Assembly (NCBI RefSeq): GCF_020042665.1
Contig: NZ_CP083376.1
Location: forward strand, 904,001-968,000
Reading direction: 5' to 3'
Source of the DNA: Pseudoxanthomonas sp. X-1
GTDB taxonomy: Bacteria > Pseudomonadota > Gammaproteobacteria > Xanthomonadales > Xanthomonadaceae
Length of the DNA stretch: 64,000 bases
Shown: positions 1-8,002 of the stretch, in pieces
Layout: every line of letters begins with the position of its first letter
Position numbering within the stretch: the first letter of the stretch is position 1
The notes under the pieces: generated by a model
Databases searched by the model: none
Told to the model about the DNA's origin: nothing
The model's input: only the letters and a program-made list of their open reading frames with translations
Made by a program: the position numbers and the translations under genes

Positions 1-209
1 GCAGCCGCGACCGACATCCACACCATCGCCCGCGCCAGGGAGGCGCGGGCGAGGGCGAAGTCGGCCAGGACCAGCCGGCGCAGTGACCTGGCGGTGGCCA
101 CCGCCGAGGACAGGCTGTCCTTGCCGGCCTTGCCGACGCGGCGCAGGCTCTCGTCCAGCGAGGGCGTTGCGTCGTCGCCGGGGGCGGCGTCGTGGTCGGG
201 CGCGCTCAC
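1..209 (-). CDS. YqjE-like phage-holin-family membrane protein, 3' part missing
   Basis: The N-terminal 69 residues are visible and the gene runs off the left edge of the window. I chose the GTG at 209 because it opens a frame without stops whose codons look typical for this genome. The visible part has an acidic N-terminus (SAPDHDAAPGDDATP), then an amphipathic stretch with SLRRLVLADFALARA that leads into a hydrophobic segment (MVWMSVAAA). This is how YqjE/DUF1469 proteins begin. It lies about 31 bp downstream of a DUF883 gene on the same strand, the order of yqjD-yqjE in enterobacteria. YqjD-type proteins tether ribosomes to the inner membrane in stationary phase; the role of YqjE is unclear. 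The family call is an inference from a short N-terminus plus the neighbour. Confidence 0.55.
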   Translation of the reverse strand, partial: MSAPDHDAAPGDDATPSLDESLRRVGKAGKDSLSSAVATARSLRRLVLADFALARASLARAMVWMSVAA

Positions 210-240
210 GCCGGCTCCGCTGTCACGGTCGCGCGGGCGA

Positions 241-597
241 TCAATCGCTGCTGCGTCCCAGCTTGGCGATGACCCAGCCGGCGGCCAGGGCGATGCCGAA
301 GGAGGCCAGCGGGCGCTCGCGGATCAGTTCGGCGGCGCTGTCGATCAGGTCGCGGCCCTTTTCCACCAGCGCATCGACCTGCTCGCGCGCAGCTTCGCCA
401 CCGAACTCGGCGGCGCTCAGGCCGGCCAGCGCGCCGTCGGACAGCTCGGCCTTGGCCGTGGCCTTGCCCAGGCGCAGTTCGTCGCCGGCGACCGAAGCGG
501 CGCCCTTGACCGCATCGCTGGCGGCGGAGGCGGCGGACTTGAGGTGTTCCCCGGCCTCACCGAGGGAGGACTTCATCTTGTTGGCGGCGTCGGACAT
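241..597 (-). CDS. DUF883 (ElaB/YqjD-like) membrane-anchored protein
   Basis: This 118-aa protein starts at MSDAANKMK; an ATG ten codons upstream is possible but adds an atypical leader. Residues 1-90 are Ala/Glu/Lys/Asp-rich and helical, and the C-terminus has the family's signature: an RERPLASFG turn followed by one hydrophobic segment (IALAAGWVIAKL) and a short basic tail. In E. coli, YqjD and ElaB are C-tail-anchored inner-membrane proteins that bind ribosomes during stationary phase and are under RpoS control. It is probably co-transcribed with the YqjE-like gene downstream. The family is clear from the tail; the function in this organism is inferred. Confidence 0.8.
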   Translation of the reverse strand: MSDAANKMKSSLGEAGEHLKSAASAASDAVKGAASVAGDELRLGKATAKAELSDGALAGLSAAEFGGEAAREQVDALVEKGRDLIDSAAELIRERPLASFGIALAAGWVIAKLGRSSD

Positions 598-706
598 GGC
601 ATTGGCTCCTGGATCGGGGTAGGACAACGAAGGTCGAGCCTACCCCAGGGCCGCATGAATGCCCTGTCAGCGCGACGCATGCGGCCCGTGACGGGACGGC
701 CAGCAT

Positions 707-2188
707 TCAGCGCATCAGCAGCGTGCCGTCCTCGCCGTCACGCAGCACGCGCAGCACCAGCTGCTGCGGCGGCTTGGCGAAGCTGCCGCGGAAGCTGGGC
801 AGGTCGGCGAAGCGGCCGTTACTGCCTTCGATGATCACATCGCCGCTGCGCAGGCCATTGCTCCAGGCGCGGCTGCGCGGCTGCACCTGACCGACCTGCA
901 CGCCGCCGCTGACACCGTTGGCGCGCAGGGTCTGGCGCAGGGCCTCGTCGACCTCGTTGAAGGTCGCGCCCGACAGGCGCGGGTCCAGCTGCGCGCCGGG
1001 CAGATCGCGCTGCTGTTCCTTCAGGCCCACGCGCAGGCTCAGCGGCTTGCCGTCGCGGCGGATGTCCAGGGTGACCTGGCTGCCCACGCCCTGCAGGCCT
1101 TCGAAGTTGTGCAGCGCCGCGCTGTTGTCGATGCGCTGGCTGTTGGCCTGCAGCACCACGTCACCGGGCTTGAGCCCTGCGGCGGCCGCGCCCGAACCGG
1201 GGTAGACGCCCGTCACCAGCGCGCCGCGCGGCGTGTCCAGGCCCAGCGCGGTGGCCAGGCGCTGATCGACGTCCTGGGTGGTCACGCCCAGCGTGCCGCG
1301 CTTGACCACGCCCTTGTTGGTATAGAGCTGCTCGGCGATGTTGCGCGCCAGGTCGATCGGGATGGCGAAGCCCAGCCCGATGTTGCCGGCCATCGAGCCG
1401 GACGGATTGAAGCTGGCGGTGTTGATGCCCACCAGCTGGCCCTGCAGGTTGACCAGCGCGCCGCCCGAGTTGCCCGGGTTGATCGAGGCGTCGGTCTGGA
1501 TGAAGTTCTGGTAGCCGGCCACCGGGATGCCGCTGCGGCCCACCGCCGAGACGATGCCCGAGGTCACCGTCTGGCCCAGGCCGTAGGGGTTGCCGACCGC
1601 CACGACGAAGTCGCCGACCTGCAGCCGGTCGCTGTCGCCCAGCGGGATCTGGGTCAGGTCCTTGGGCGGGATGCGGATCAGGGCCACGTCGGTGTCCGGG
1701 TCCGAACCGAGGAACTCGGCCTCCACCGTGCGCCCGTCGCTCAGCGTCACCGACACGCCGTCGGCGTTCTCCACCACGTGGTGGTTGGTGAGCACCAGGC
1801 CGCGCTGCGCATCGATGATCACGCCCGAGCCGAGCGCGCGCTGCACCCGTTCCTGCGGCATGTTGGGGATGCCGAACAGCCGGCGGAAGATCGGATCGTT
1901 GGCGAACGGCCCCAGCGGGCTGGCCACGCGCACGGTCTGGCGGCTGTAGACGCTCACCACCGCCGGGGTGACGCGCTTGAGCATCGGCGCCAGCGAGGGC
2001 AGCGCCTGGCCTTCCACCGCGGCCGGCAGCGCCGCGCCGGCGGCGGCGGCCGGCAGGATCGCCGAGGACGGCGGCCCATCCTCGCGCGCCAGCGCCGGAT
2101 GGTCGAAGGTCTGGTACAGGCCAAGGGCGACGAAGCCGCCGAAGGCAGCGGCGGCGGTCAGGGTCAGCAGGGTCGGCAGTGGGCGCAT
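707..2188 (-). CDS. Do-family periplasmic serine endopeptidase (HtrA/DegP/DegQ type)
   Basis: The 493-aa protein starts with an uncleaved-looking signal anchor (MRPLPTLLTLTAAAAFGGFV). A trypsin-like domain follows with the triad His137 (in TNHHVV), Asp167 (in DTDVALI) and Ser241 (in GNSGGAL). Two PDZ domains make up the C-terminal half; the first contains the GALVTGVYPGSGAAAAGL carboxylate loop. Such proteases degrade or refold damaged envelope proteins, usually as trimer-based cages. The start was set at the ATG directly before the hydrophobic segment; 28 further codons are open upstream but give an Arg/His-rich leader that looks non-coding. It is transcribed divergently from the ribonucleotide reductase. 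Whether it is the DegP, DegQ or MucD orthologue cannot be decided from the sequence alone. Confidence 0.93.
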   Translation of the reverse strand: MRPLPTLLTLTAAAAFGGFVALGLYQTFDHPALAREDGPPSSAILPAAAAGAALPAAVEGQALPSLAPMLKRVTPAVVSVYSRQTVRVASPLGPFANDPIFRRLFGIPNMPQERVQRALGSGVIIDAQRGLVLTNHHVVENADGVSVTLSDGRTVEAEFLGSDPDTDVALIRIPPKDLTQIPLGDSDRLQVGDFVVAVGNPYGLGQTVTSGIVSAVGRSGIPVAGYQNFIQTDASINPGNSGGALVNLQGQLVGINTASFNPSGSMAGNIGLGFAIPIDLARNIAEQLYTNKGVVKRGTLGVTTQDVDQRLATALGLDTPRGALVTGVYPGSGAAAAGLKPGDVVLQANSQRIDNSAALHNFEGLQGVGSQVTLDIRRDGKPLSLRVGLKEQQRDLPGAQLDPRLSGATFNEVDEALRQTLRANGVSGGVQVGQVQPRSRAWSNGLRSGDVIIEGSNGRFADLPSFRGSFAKPPQQLVLRVLRDGEDGTLLMR

Positions 2189-2388
2189 ACGGGTCGGGTG
2201 GCGATCGGCATGGAGGGACGCGCAGGGGCGTGCGGCATCGCGGCGAAGCGCCTGCGTCACCATCCCCGGCAACCTGAACGAGTGTGCTCAGCAGCCCCTA
2301 AACCGGCAATGAAACCGGCCTTTCCAGGCCCGGCGCGGGTTCCATGGAGGGCGGATTGTCAGTTCCACGCAAAGTGCGCGATCCGTGG

Positions 2389-2417
2389 TTGACAGCCCCC
2401 GGGGGGCGGACTAATTT
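2389..2417 (+). promoter_or_regulatory. Candidate sigma70 promoter of nrdJa
   Basis: A perfect -35 hexamer TTGACA (2389-2394) is followed after 17 bp by TAATTT (2412-2417). This would place the transcription start near 2424 and leave a leader of about 265 nt before nrdJa. The -10 match is weak (3 of 6), so the call rests mainly on the -35 box and ideal spacing. Confidence 0.4.
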
Positions 2418-2462
2418 CCATGGCTTGCGGCCCAAGATGTAGCGAAGTGGTCGCGCAATGGC

Positions 2463-2508
2463 CCCAAGCGGTAGGGTTTGCTTGGGTTTCCCGGCGCCAG
2501 TGGGGAAA
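2463..2508 (+). promoter_or_regulatory. Tandem hairpins in the nrdJa 5' leader
   Basis: Two adjacent stem-loops lie in the leader. CCCAAGC (2463-2469) pairs with GCTTGGG (2480-2486), and directly after it TTTCCC (2487-2492) pairs with GGGAAA (2503-2508). No canonical cobalamin riboswitch core is recognisable, so the role is open. The remaining gene-free sequence between 2189 and 2689 shows nothing else I recognise. Confidence 0.4.
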
Positions 2509-2689
2509 CGGCGCATGCATCAGGTGTGCAGGGGTCCGGAACGGGCCGTCACCACAATCTGTCCGACGTTTCAGTGCCTTGCCCCGGGCATGCGTGCGCA
2601 CACGCCGCAGCTGACCGAAATTTCATCCATCTCGCTCGCGCGCCGGACTGGCGCGAGGGCCTTTCATCCATGACGGAGAGCTCCAATCC

Positions 2690-4843
2690 ATGAGCACGGT
2701 GCGCCTTGAGGCGGTCAAGAAAGAAGAAGCGGCCCGCGTCATTCCGATGCAGCCCGCGTCCCTGGACATCTGGGACAAGAAGTACCGCCTGAAGAGCAAG
2801 TCCGGCGAGGCCATCGATGCCGACATCGACGGCACCTACCAGCGCGTGGCCCGCGCCCTGGCCGACGCCGAGCCGACCGCCGAGAAGCGCGCCTACTGGT
2901 ACGAGCGCTTCGTCTGGGCGCTGCGCCGCGGCGCCATCCCGGCCGGGCGCATCACCTCCAACGCCGGTGCGCTGGAACACAAGCCGGCCACCAGCACGAT
3001 CAACTGCACCGTCTCGGGCACCATCACCGATTCGATGGACGGCATCCTGGAGAAGGTCCACGAGGCCGGCCTGACCCTCAAGGCCGGCTGCGGCATCGGC
3101 TACGAGTTCTCCACGCTGCGGCCCAAGGGCGCCTTCGTCGCCGGCGCCGGCGCCTACACCTCCGGCCCGATGTCCTTCATGGATATCTTCGACAAGATGT
3201 GCTTCACCGTGTCCAGCGCCGGCGGGCGCCGCGGCGCGCAGATGGGCACCTTCGACGTGTCGCATCCGGACGTGAAGGACTTCATCCGCGCCAAGCGCGA
3301 GGACGGCCGCCTGCGCCAGTTCAACCTGTCGCTGCTGATCACCGACGGCTTCATGCAGGCGGTGGAGCAGGATGCCGACTGGCCGCTGGTGTTCCCGCTC
3401 AACAGGAAGGAACAGGACGACATCGACCTGACCGACGCCGCCAAGGTGATCTGGCGCGAGTGGCCCAACGCCGACCAGTACGTGCAGCGCGACGACGGCC
3501 TGGTGGCCTGCAAGGTGTACGGGCACATCCGCGCCCGCCACCTGTGGGACATGATCATGGTGTCCACCTACGACTACGCCGAGCCGGGCTTCATCCTGAT
3601 CGACCGCGTCAACGAGATGAACAACAACTGGTGGTGCGAGAACATCCGTGCGACCAACCCCTGCGGCGAGCAGCCGCTGCCGCCCTACGGCGCCTGCCTG
3701 CTGGGCTCGATCAACCTGACCACCTTCGTGCGCGACCCTTTCACCGAGCAGGCGCGCTTCGACTGGGAGGAATACAAGGAAGTCGTGCGCGTGTTCACCC
3801 GCATGCTCGACAACGTGGTCGAGGTCAACGGCCTGCCGCTGGAGCAGCAGCGCAACGAGATCCTGCGCAAGCGCCGCCACGGCATGGGCTTCCTCGGCCT
3901 GGGCTCCACCCTGACCATGCTGCGCATGAAGTACGGCAGCGCGGACTCGTGCGAGTTCACCGAGCAGATCGCCCGCGACATGGCCGTGGCCGGCTGGGAA
4001 ACCGGTCTGGCGCTGGCCAAGGAGAAGGGCGCCGCCCCGATCATGGAGGAGCGCTTCGAGGTGACCCCGGCGATGCTGCGCCAGCGCCCGGAAATGGAGA
4101 AGGACGGCTGGCGCGTGGGCCAGCAGATCGAAGGCAAGGTGCTGCACGCCAGGTACAGCCGCTACATGCAGCGGGTGGCCTCGGTCGCGCCGGAGCTGGT
4201 GGACGAGCTGGCCGAGGTCGGCGCGCGCTTCACCCACCACAGCTCCATCGCCCCCACCGGCACCATCTCGCTGAGCCTGGCCAACAACGCCTCCAACGGC
4301 ATCGAGCCCTCCTTCGCCCACCACTACAGCCGCAACGTGATCCGCGAGGGCAAGAAGTCCAAGGAGAAGGTGGACGTGTTCTCCTACGAGCTGCTGGCCT
4401 ACCGCGAGCTGGTCAACCCCAAGGCCATGCCGTTCTCCGAGGATGCCCAGGCCAGGCTGCCGGACTACTTCATCGCCGCCGACGACATCAGCCCCAAGGA
4501 GCATGTCGACGTGCAGGCCGCCGCGCAGAAGTGGGTGGACAGCTCGATCTCCAAGACCGCCAACGTGCCCACGGACTATCCCTACGAGCAGTTCAAGGAT
4601 ATCTACCGCTACGCCCACCAGCAGGGCCTGAAGGGCTGCACCACCTTCCGCTTCAACCCGGCCGCATTCCAGGGCGTGCTGGTCAAGGAGGCGGACCTGG
4701 AGAACACCACCTACCGCTTCGAGCTGGAGGACGGCTCCTTCGTCGAGGTCAAGGGCAACGAGCAGATCGAATACGACGGCGAGATGCACACCGCCGCCAA
4801 CCTGTTCGACGCGCTCAAGGAAGGGTATTACGGCAAGTTCTGA
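2690..4843 (+). CDS. nrdJa: Adenosylcobalamin-dependent (class II) ribonucleotide reductase, catalytic chain NrdJa
   Basis: The 717-aa protein carries the ten-stranded barrel of class II ribonucleotide reductase and reduces ribonucleotides to deoxyribonucleotides with a cobalamin-generated thiyl radical. Landmarks are the redox cysteine Cys106 (in TSTINCTVSG), the active-site motif Asn323-Pro-Cys325-Gly-Glu327 (NPCGE), and the partner Cys336, eleven residues after the radical cysteine as in Thermotoga NrdJ. The C-terminal TSCPD/zinc-ribbon part of single-chain NrdJ is missing here and is encoded separately as NrdJb at 5666-6550, like the split nrdJa/nrdJb of Pseudomonas aeruginosa. The ATG at 2690 is preceded by GGAGAG. 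A strong hairpin follows the stop. Confidence 0.96.
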   Translation: MSTVRLEAVKKEEAARVIPMQPASLDIWDKKYRLKSKSGEAIDADIDGTYQRVARALADAEPTAEKRAYWYERFVWALRRGAIPAGRITSNAGALEHKPATSTINCTVSGTITDSMDGILEKVHEAGLTLKAGCGIGYEFSTLRPKGAFVAGAGAYTSGPMSFMDIFDKMCFTVSSAGGRRGAQMGTFDVSHPDVKDFIRAKREDGRLRQFNLSLLITDGFMQAVEQDADWPLVFPLNRKEQDDIDLTDAAKVIWREWPNADQYVQRDDGLVACKVYGHIRARHLWDMIMVSTYDYAEPGFILIDRVNEMNNNWWCENIRATNPCGEQPLPPYGACLLGSINLTTFVRDPFTEQARFDWEEYKEVVRVFTRMLDNVVEVNGLPLEQQRNEILRKRRHGMGFLGLGSTLTMLRMKYGSADSCEFTEQIARDMAVAGWETGLALAKEKGAAPIMEERFEVTPAMLRQRPEMEKDGWRVGQQIEGKVLHARYSRYMQRVASVAPELVDELAEVGARFTHHSSIAPTGTISLSLANNASNGIEPSFAHHYSRNVIREGKKSKEKVDVFSYELLAYRELVNPKAMPFSEDAQARLPDYFIAADDISPKEHVDVQAAAQKWVDSSISKTANVPTDYPYEQFKDIYRYAHQQGLKGCTTFRFNPAAFQGVLVKEADLENTTYRFELEDGSFVEVKGNEQIEYDGEMHTAANLFDALKEGYYGKF

Positions 4844-4848
4844 GACGC

Positions 4849-4878
4849 CGCGCGCGCCGGCCCATACCGGCGCGCGCG
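4849..4878 (+). terminator. Strong GC hairpin after nrdJa, no U-tract
   Basis: A 12-bp perfect inverted repeat (4849-4860 with 4867-4878, 6-nt loop) begins five bases after the nrdJa stop codon. Without a T-run it may be an mRNA 3' stabiliser or partial attenuator rather than a full terminator, which would fit differential expression of nrdJa and the downstream genes. Confidence 0.45.
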
Positions 4879-4981
4879 ACGGCGGGAACCGCCTGCGCCG
4901 CCCCGCAGCACGGCGCAGGCTGGGCACCACGGCTGCACTGGCATCGTCTTGGCATCCCCTACGAGCCCTGATGGAGGGCAC

Positions 4982-5551
4982 ATGAGCACAGGAACGGAAA
5001 TCTCGGCGACGCTTTCCGAAGCCGCCGAAAGTGTGAAGGAAAAGACCAGCGAGCTCGCCACCACCGTGGCCGAGGCCGCTTCGCATGCCGCCGACACCGT
5101 CGCCAAGCGCGCGGCCACGGTGAAGAAGTCCGCCAGCAAGGTCCTGGACAAGGCCAGGAAGGCCGTGACCAAGCGCACCAGCAAGGTCACCAAGGCCGTG
5201 AAGAAGACCGTGGCCAGCACCAAGCAGAAGCTGGCCACCGCCAGCACCACCGCCAAGGCCGAGGCCGCCGCGCTGAAGGCCAAGGGCGTGGGCAAGAAGG
5301 TCGCCGCCAAGAAGGCCGCAAAGAAAGTGGCCAGGAAGGCACCGGCCAAGCGGCTCGCCGCCAAGCCAGCGGTGAAGAAGGCCGCCGCCAAGAAGGTTGC
5401 GGTCAAGAAGGCCGTCAAGAAAGCCGCGGTAAAAAAGGCGCCGGCCAAGAAAGCCGCCGTCAAGAAAGCGCCCGCCAAGAAAGCGGTGAAGAAAGCCGTC
5501 AAGAAAGTCGTCAAGAAAGTCGCCAAGAAAGTCGCCAAGAAAGCGAAGTAA
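4982..5551 (+). CDS. Histone H1-like Lys/Ala-rich DNA-binding protein
   Basis: The 189-aa protein begins after a GGAGGG ribosome site at ATG 4982. Its first roughly 40 residues are mixed and acidic (TLSEAAESVKEKTSELATT). The rest is almost only Lys, Ala, Val and Pro in imperfect pentads such as VKKAA and AKKAP. It resembles bacterial H1-like proteins (AlgP/AlgR3 of Pseudomonas, HctA/HctB of Chlamydia), which bind DNA nonspecifically and compact chromatin. The repeat tract is prone to length change by slippage. It sits exactly between the two halves of the split ribonucleotide reductase in the same orientation. Function is inferred from composition only. Confidence 0.8.
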   Translation: MSTGTEISATLSEAAESVKEKTSELATTVAEAASHAADTVAKRAATVKKSASKVLDKARKAVTKRTSKVTKAVKKTVASTKQKLATASTTAKAEAAALKAKGVGKKVAAKKAAKKVARKAPAKRLAAKPAVKKAAAKKVAVKKAVKKAAVKKAPAKKAAVKKAPAKKAVKKAVKKVVKKVAKKVAKKAK

Positions 5552-5562
5552 CCCGCAGCACC

Positions 5563-5587
5563 GCCCTGGCCGCGCACCGGCCAGGGC
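5563..5587 (+). terminator. GC hairpin after the H1-like gene
   Basis: GCCCTGGCCG (5563-5572) pairs perfectly with CGGCCAGGGC (5578-5587) around a 5-nt loop, 11 nt after the H1-like stop. It has no U-tract. With the hairpin at 4849-4878 it brackets the H1-like gene inside the putative nrdJa-nrdJb transcript. Confidence 0.4.
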
Positions 5588-5665
5588 ACGCCGCCTGAGC
5601 GCGCCTACTGGCGCACGGCGGTGTCCTCCCATCTCAACGCAGTACCGCATCCAGGACCCAAGGCC

Positions 5666-6550
5666 ATGGCCGTCAAGATCGACAAGAAAATCAAGGGCTA
5701 CAGCGTGCTCACCCCGGAAGACAAGGCGCGCCAGGCCGCCGCGCCGGTGCCCGCCGAGTCCGTCAGCCGCGCCACCGCCGAGGCCGAGCTGCCCGTGGCC
5801 GAAGTCATCCAGATGCACGAGCGCATCGAGCGCCCCGACGTGCTGGTCGGCAGCACCTACAAGATCAAGTCGCCGATGGTCGAGCACGCCATGTACGTGA
5901 CCATCAACGACATCGTCCTCAACGCCGGCACCGAGCACGAGCACCGTCGCCCGTTCGAGATCTTCATCAACTCCAAGTCGATGGAGCACTTCCAGTGGAT
6001 CGTCGCGCTGACGCGCATCATGTCGGCCGTGTTCCGCAAGGGCGGCGACGTGACCTTCCTGGTGGACGAGATGAAGGCCGTGTTCGACCCGCGCGGCGGC
6101 TACTTCAAGGCTGGCGGCGTCTACATGCCCTCGCTGGTCGCCGAGCTCGGCGCCATCGTCGAGGAGCACATGAAGTCCATCGGCCTGATCCACGACCCGG
6201 AAATGTCCGAGCACCAGAAGGCGATCCTGGCCGAAAAGCGCAAGCAGTACGAAGACCGCTCAAAAAAAAACACTGACGTAACCGCCAGCGCCAAGCGCAG
6301 CGAGGCAGCCGCCCCCTCCCTTTCGCGCAGCGAAGGGGAGGGGCGGGGAGGGGTCGCTCCTGCCTCTGCCTCCACTTCCGCCCTCATCCCCAACAGCACC
6401 GCCGACCACGTCGAGGACATCGAAGTCGCCGGCGACGGCGCCAGCTTCCCGCCCTCGGCCAGCATGTGCCACAAGTGCAACACCAAGGCCATGGTGATCA
6501 TGGATGGGTGTCAGACGTGTTTGAATTGTGGGTATTCGAAGTGCGGGTGA
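5666..6550 (+). CDS. nrdJb: Class II ribonucleotide reductase C-terminal chain NrdJb (TSCPD plus zinc ribbon)
   Basis: The 294-aa protein starts at MAVKIDKKIKGYSV. Residues from about 50 to 200 form the TSCPD-type domain with KIKSPMVEHAMYVTIND and a conserved FINSKSMEHFQWIVALTRIM helix. The last 27 residues are a Cys-rich zinc ribbon (CHKC, later CQTCLNCG, ending in YSKCG) that in class II enzymes carries the swinging cysteines. The chain complements NrdJa. The linker at residues ~203-247 is odd: it follows an A9 run (6262-6270) and encodes PSLSRSEGEGRGGVAPA, the translation of an intergenic-type hairpin repeat. A -1 slip on the A-run would end translation two codons later. An upstream ATG (5621) is possible but less conserved-looking. 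Confidence 0.9.
   Translation: MAVKIDKKIKGYSVLTPEDKARQAAAPVPAESVSRATAEAELPVAEVIQMHERIERPDVLVGSTYKIKSPMVEHAMYVTINDIVLNAGTEHEHRRPFEIFINSKSMEHFQWIVALTRIMSAVFRKGGDVTFLVDEMKAVFDPRGGYFKAGGVYMPSLVAELGAIVEEHMKSIGLIHDPEMSEHQKAILAEKRKQYEDRSKKNTDVTASAKRSEAAAPSLSRSEGEGRGGVAPASASTSALIPNSTADHVEDIEVAGDGASFPPSASMCHKCNTKAMVIMDGCQTCLNCGYSKCG
6313..6343 (+). repeat. Hairpin repeat inserted in the nrdJb coding sequence
   Basis: CCCCTCCCTTTCGC (6313-6326) and GCGAAGGGGAGGGG (6330-6343) form a 14-bp stem with one wobble pair and a 3-nt loop. Such C-rich/G-rich palindromes are usually intergenic repeats; here the reading frame runs through it and through the following GGGGAGGGGT tract. It supplies part of the low-complexity linker before the zinc ribbon. 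Confidence 0.6.
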
Positions 6551-6572
6551 GAAATATGACAGGACGTGATCG

Positions 6573-7973
6573 ATGATTAGCTACTCAACGCACTTTCCTC
6601 TGAAGCAAGGTGTAAGTGTTGACGACGTTATAAAGCTTGGGCACAAGTGGATTGCCGGAAGTCCACACTCAAAAATTGAATCTTCGACCTTGGATATTCC
6701 TGAGTGCAACGATGAGCGAGATTTTACTTGGGGCGAGGAGCGTGTATCGACGCTCATAGTTTCGGGTGCCGGAGACTGTACATCCGCTGGAATTCGTTAC
6801 TCACAGATATCCGAAGAACAAATTGAGTGGATTACCACTCTTAGCTGCGCGCGCATCGGGGACAAACTCTATGTGGCTGTTCAGGTATCTTGCGACAAGG
6901 ACGGAGGAGTGCCTCGTTTACCGCCAGCTAGAAAGCCCCATCTTATTAAGATGCTTTTAGGGGAATTGGGGGGCGGAGATGATGGCGATATCCCCGTGGC
7001 CGACAAACCTATTCCTTTGCCTGAGTCAAGTCCAGAAGTTGCTGCTGCGCTAATGACGGGCGAGGCTCATAATTCTCTGCCGATAATTTATATTAGCCGC
7101 GGATACGACGAGCGTTTGGGGGTGGATCCAGAGCGACTCGTGAGATTTGTTTCTGGCGCTGCGCACGTCATCTGTGAGCCAAGCCGCAAGTTCTCTCTTT
7201 CCCTGCGAGCGTTGGTAGGTCGATCCGCTGTCTACGGAGGCAACATCGGTATCTACTGGCCCGATGGCGCGGAGCGATGGAATTTCTTTCCTACGCCTGG
7301 TGAGAATCCAAAGGACCTGATTCTTGATATCTGGAGATCGATAAGGACGGCGTCTGTTAATCGTCGCGTGCCCTCTAAATTGAGTTGGCTCTATCTAAAA
7401 GAGCAGCTCGCAAAATACAGAATCGAGCTTGTTCGGAGTCAAGGGAATGCTGACGTAGATGCTTATACAAAAGCTTTTGATGACGAGATTTCTGCAAAAC
7501 AGGATCGGATTGATGAGCTCGAAAGGGATCTTGCGAAAGCGCTTTCTGTGAATAATAGGCCTCAGGGCGCCGCGGCGGGAGGCGAGCTTCTTAAATCCGG
7601 CATAGAGCGCGACTTCTACGAGAATGAGACAATCGATGTTTTGATCGATGCGCTTGAACGATATAAGGACTCGATTGTTCCCGAAAGCCGAAGGATGCAT
7701 TTGGTTAATTCGATTCTCCAAGTAAATTCGAGACGGGGAAATGGAGATCGTATTAATTCAGAAATTAAGGAAGCCCTGCGCTCTTACAAGGATATGGACC
7801 GAGCAACAAGGAAGATCCTTGAAGAGTTTGGATTCTCAATTTCTGATGACGGGAAGCACTACAAAGCGATTTATCAAGATGATGGGCGATATGCGTTCAC
7901 CTTTGCTAAGACGGCGAGCGACCATCGAGCCGGGCTGAATATGGCCGGCGAGATATCGAGAAAAATTTTCTGA
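6573..7973 (+). CDS. Low-GC orphan protein of unknown function, possible defence or toxin gene
   Basis: I do not recognise this 466-aa protein with certainty. It begins 22 bp after nrdJb and is clearly more AT-rich than its neighbours, with codons foreign to this genome, so it was probably acquired. The N-terminal third is mixed alpha/beta. Residues ~170-250 form a compact domain with PIIYISRGYDERLGVDPERL, then an SAVYGGNIGIYWPDG motif. Residues ~275-330 are a predicted coiled coil (EISAKQDRIDELERDLAKAL). The last ~60 residues (DDGKHYKAIYQDDGRYAFTF then TASDHRAGLNMAGEISRKIF) look like a separate small domain with a conserved DHRAG loop, loosely reminiscent of HicA-type RNA-binding folds. No transmembrane segment is seen. 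The ribosome site is weak. Function is open. Confidence 0.75.
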   Translation: MISYSTHFPLKQGVSVDDVIKLGHKWIAGSPHSKIESSTLDIPECNDERDFTWGEERVSTLIVSGAGDCTSAGIRYSQISEEQIEWITTLSCARIGDKLYVAVQVSCDKDGGVPRLPPARKPHLIKMLLGELGGGDDGDIPVADKPIPLPESSPEVAAALMTGEAHNSLPIIYISRGYDERLGVDPERLVRFVSGAAHVICEPSRKFSLSLRALVGRSAVYGGNIGIYWPDGAERWNFFPTPGENPKDLILDIWRSIRTASVNRRVPSKLSWLYLKEQLAKYRIELVRSQGNADVDAYTKAFDDEISAKQDRIDELERDLAKALSVNNRPQGAAAGGELLKSGIERDFYENETIDVLIDALERYKDSIVPESRRMHLVNSILQVNSRRGNGDRINSEIKEALRSYKDMDRATRKILEEFGFSISDDGKHYKAIYQDDGRYAFTFAKTASDHRAGLNMAGEISRKIF

Positions 7974-8002
7974 TCGGACGCCATTAAGTGATAAAGGATC
8001 GA

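Noticed and set aside
2424..2689. Cobalamin riboswitch before nrdJa
   Set aside because: No conserved B12-box core or typical receptor-loop sequence could be found; only two simple hairpins.
2549..6214. Very long minus-strand open frame antisense to the ribonucleotide reductase genes
   Set aside because: It is a shadow of high-GC codon bias: His/Gly/Val/Leu-rich, no domain, and it overlaps clear nrdJa and nrdJb coding sequence.
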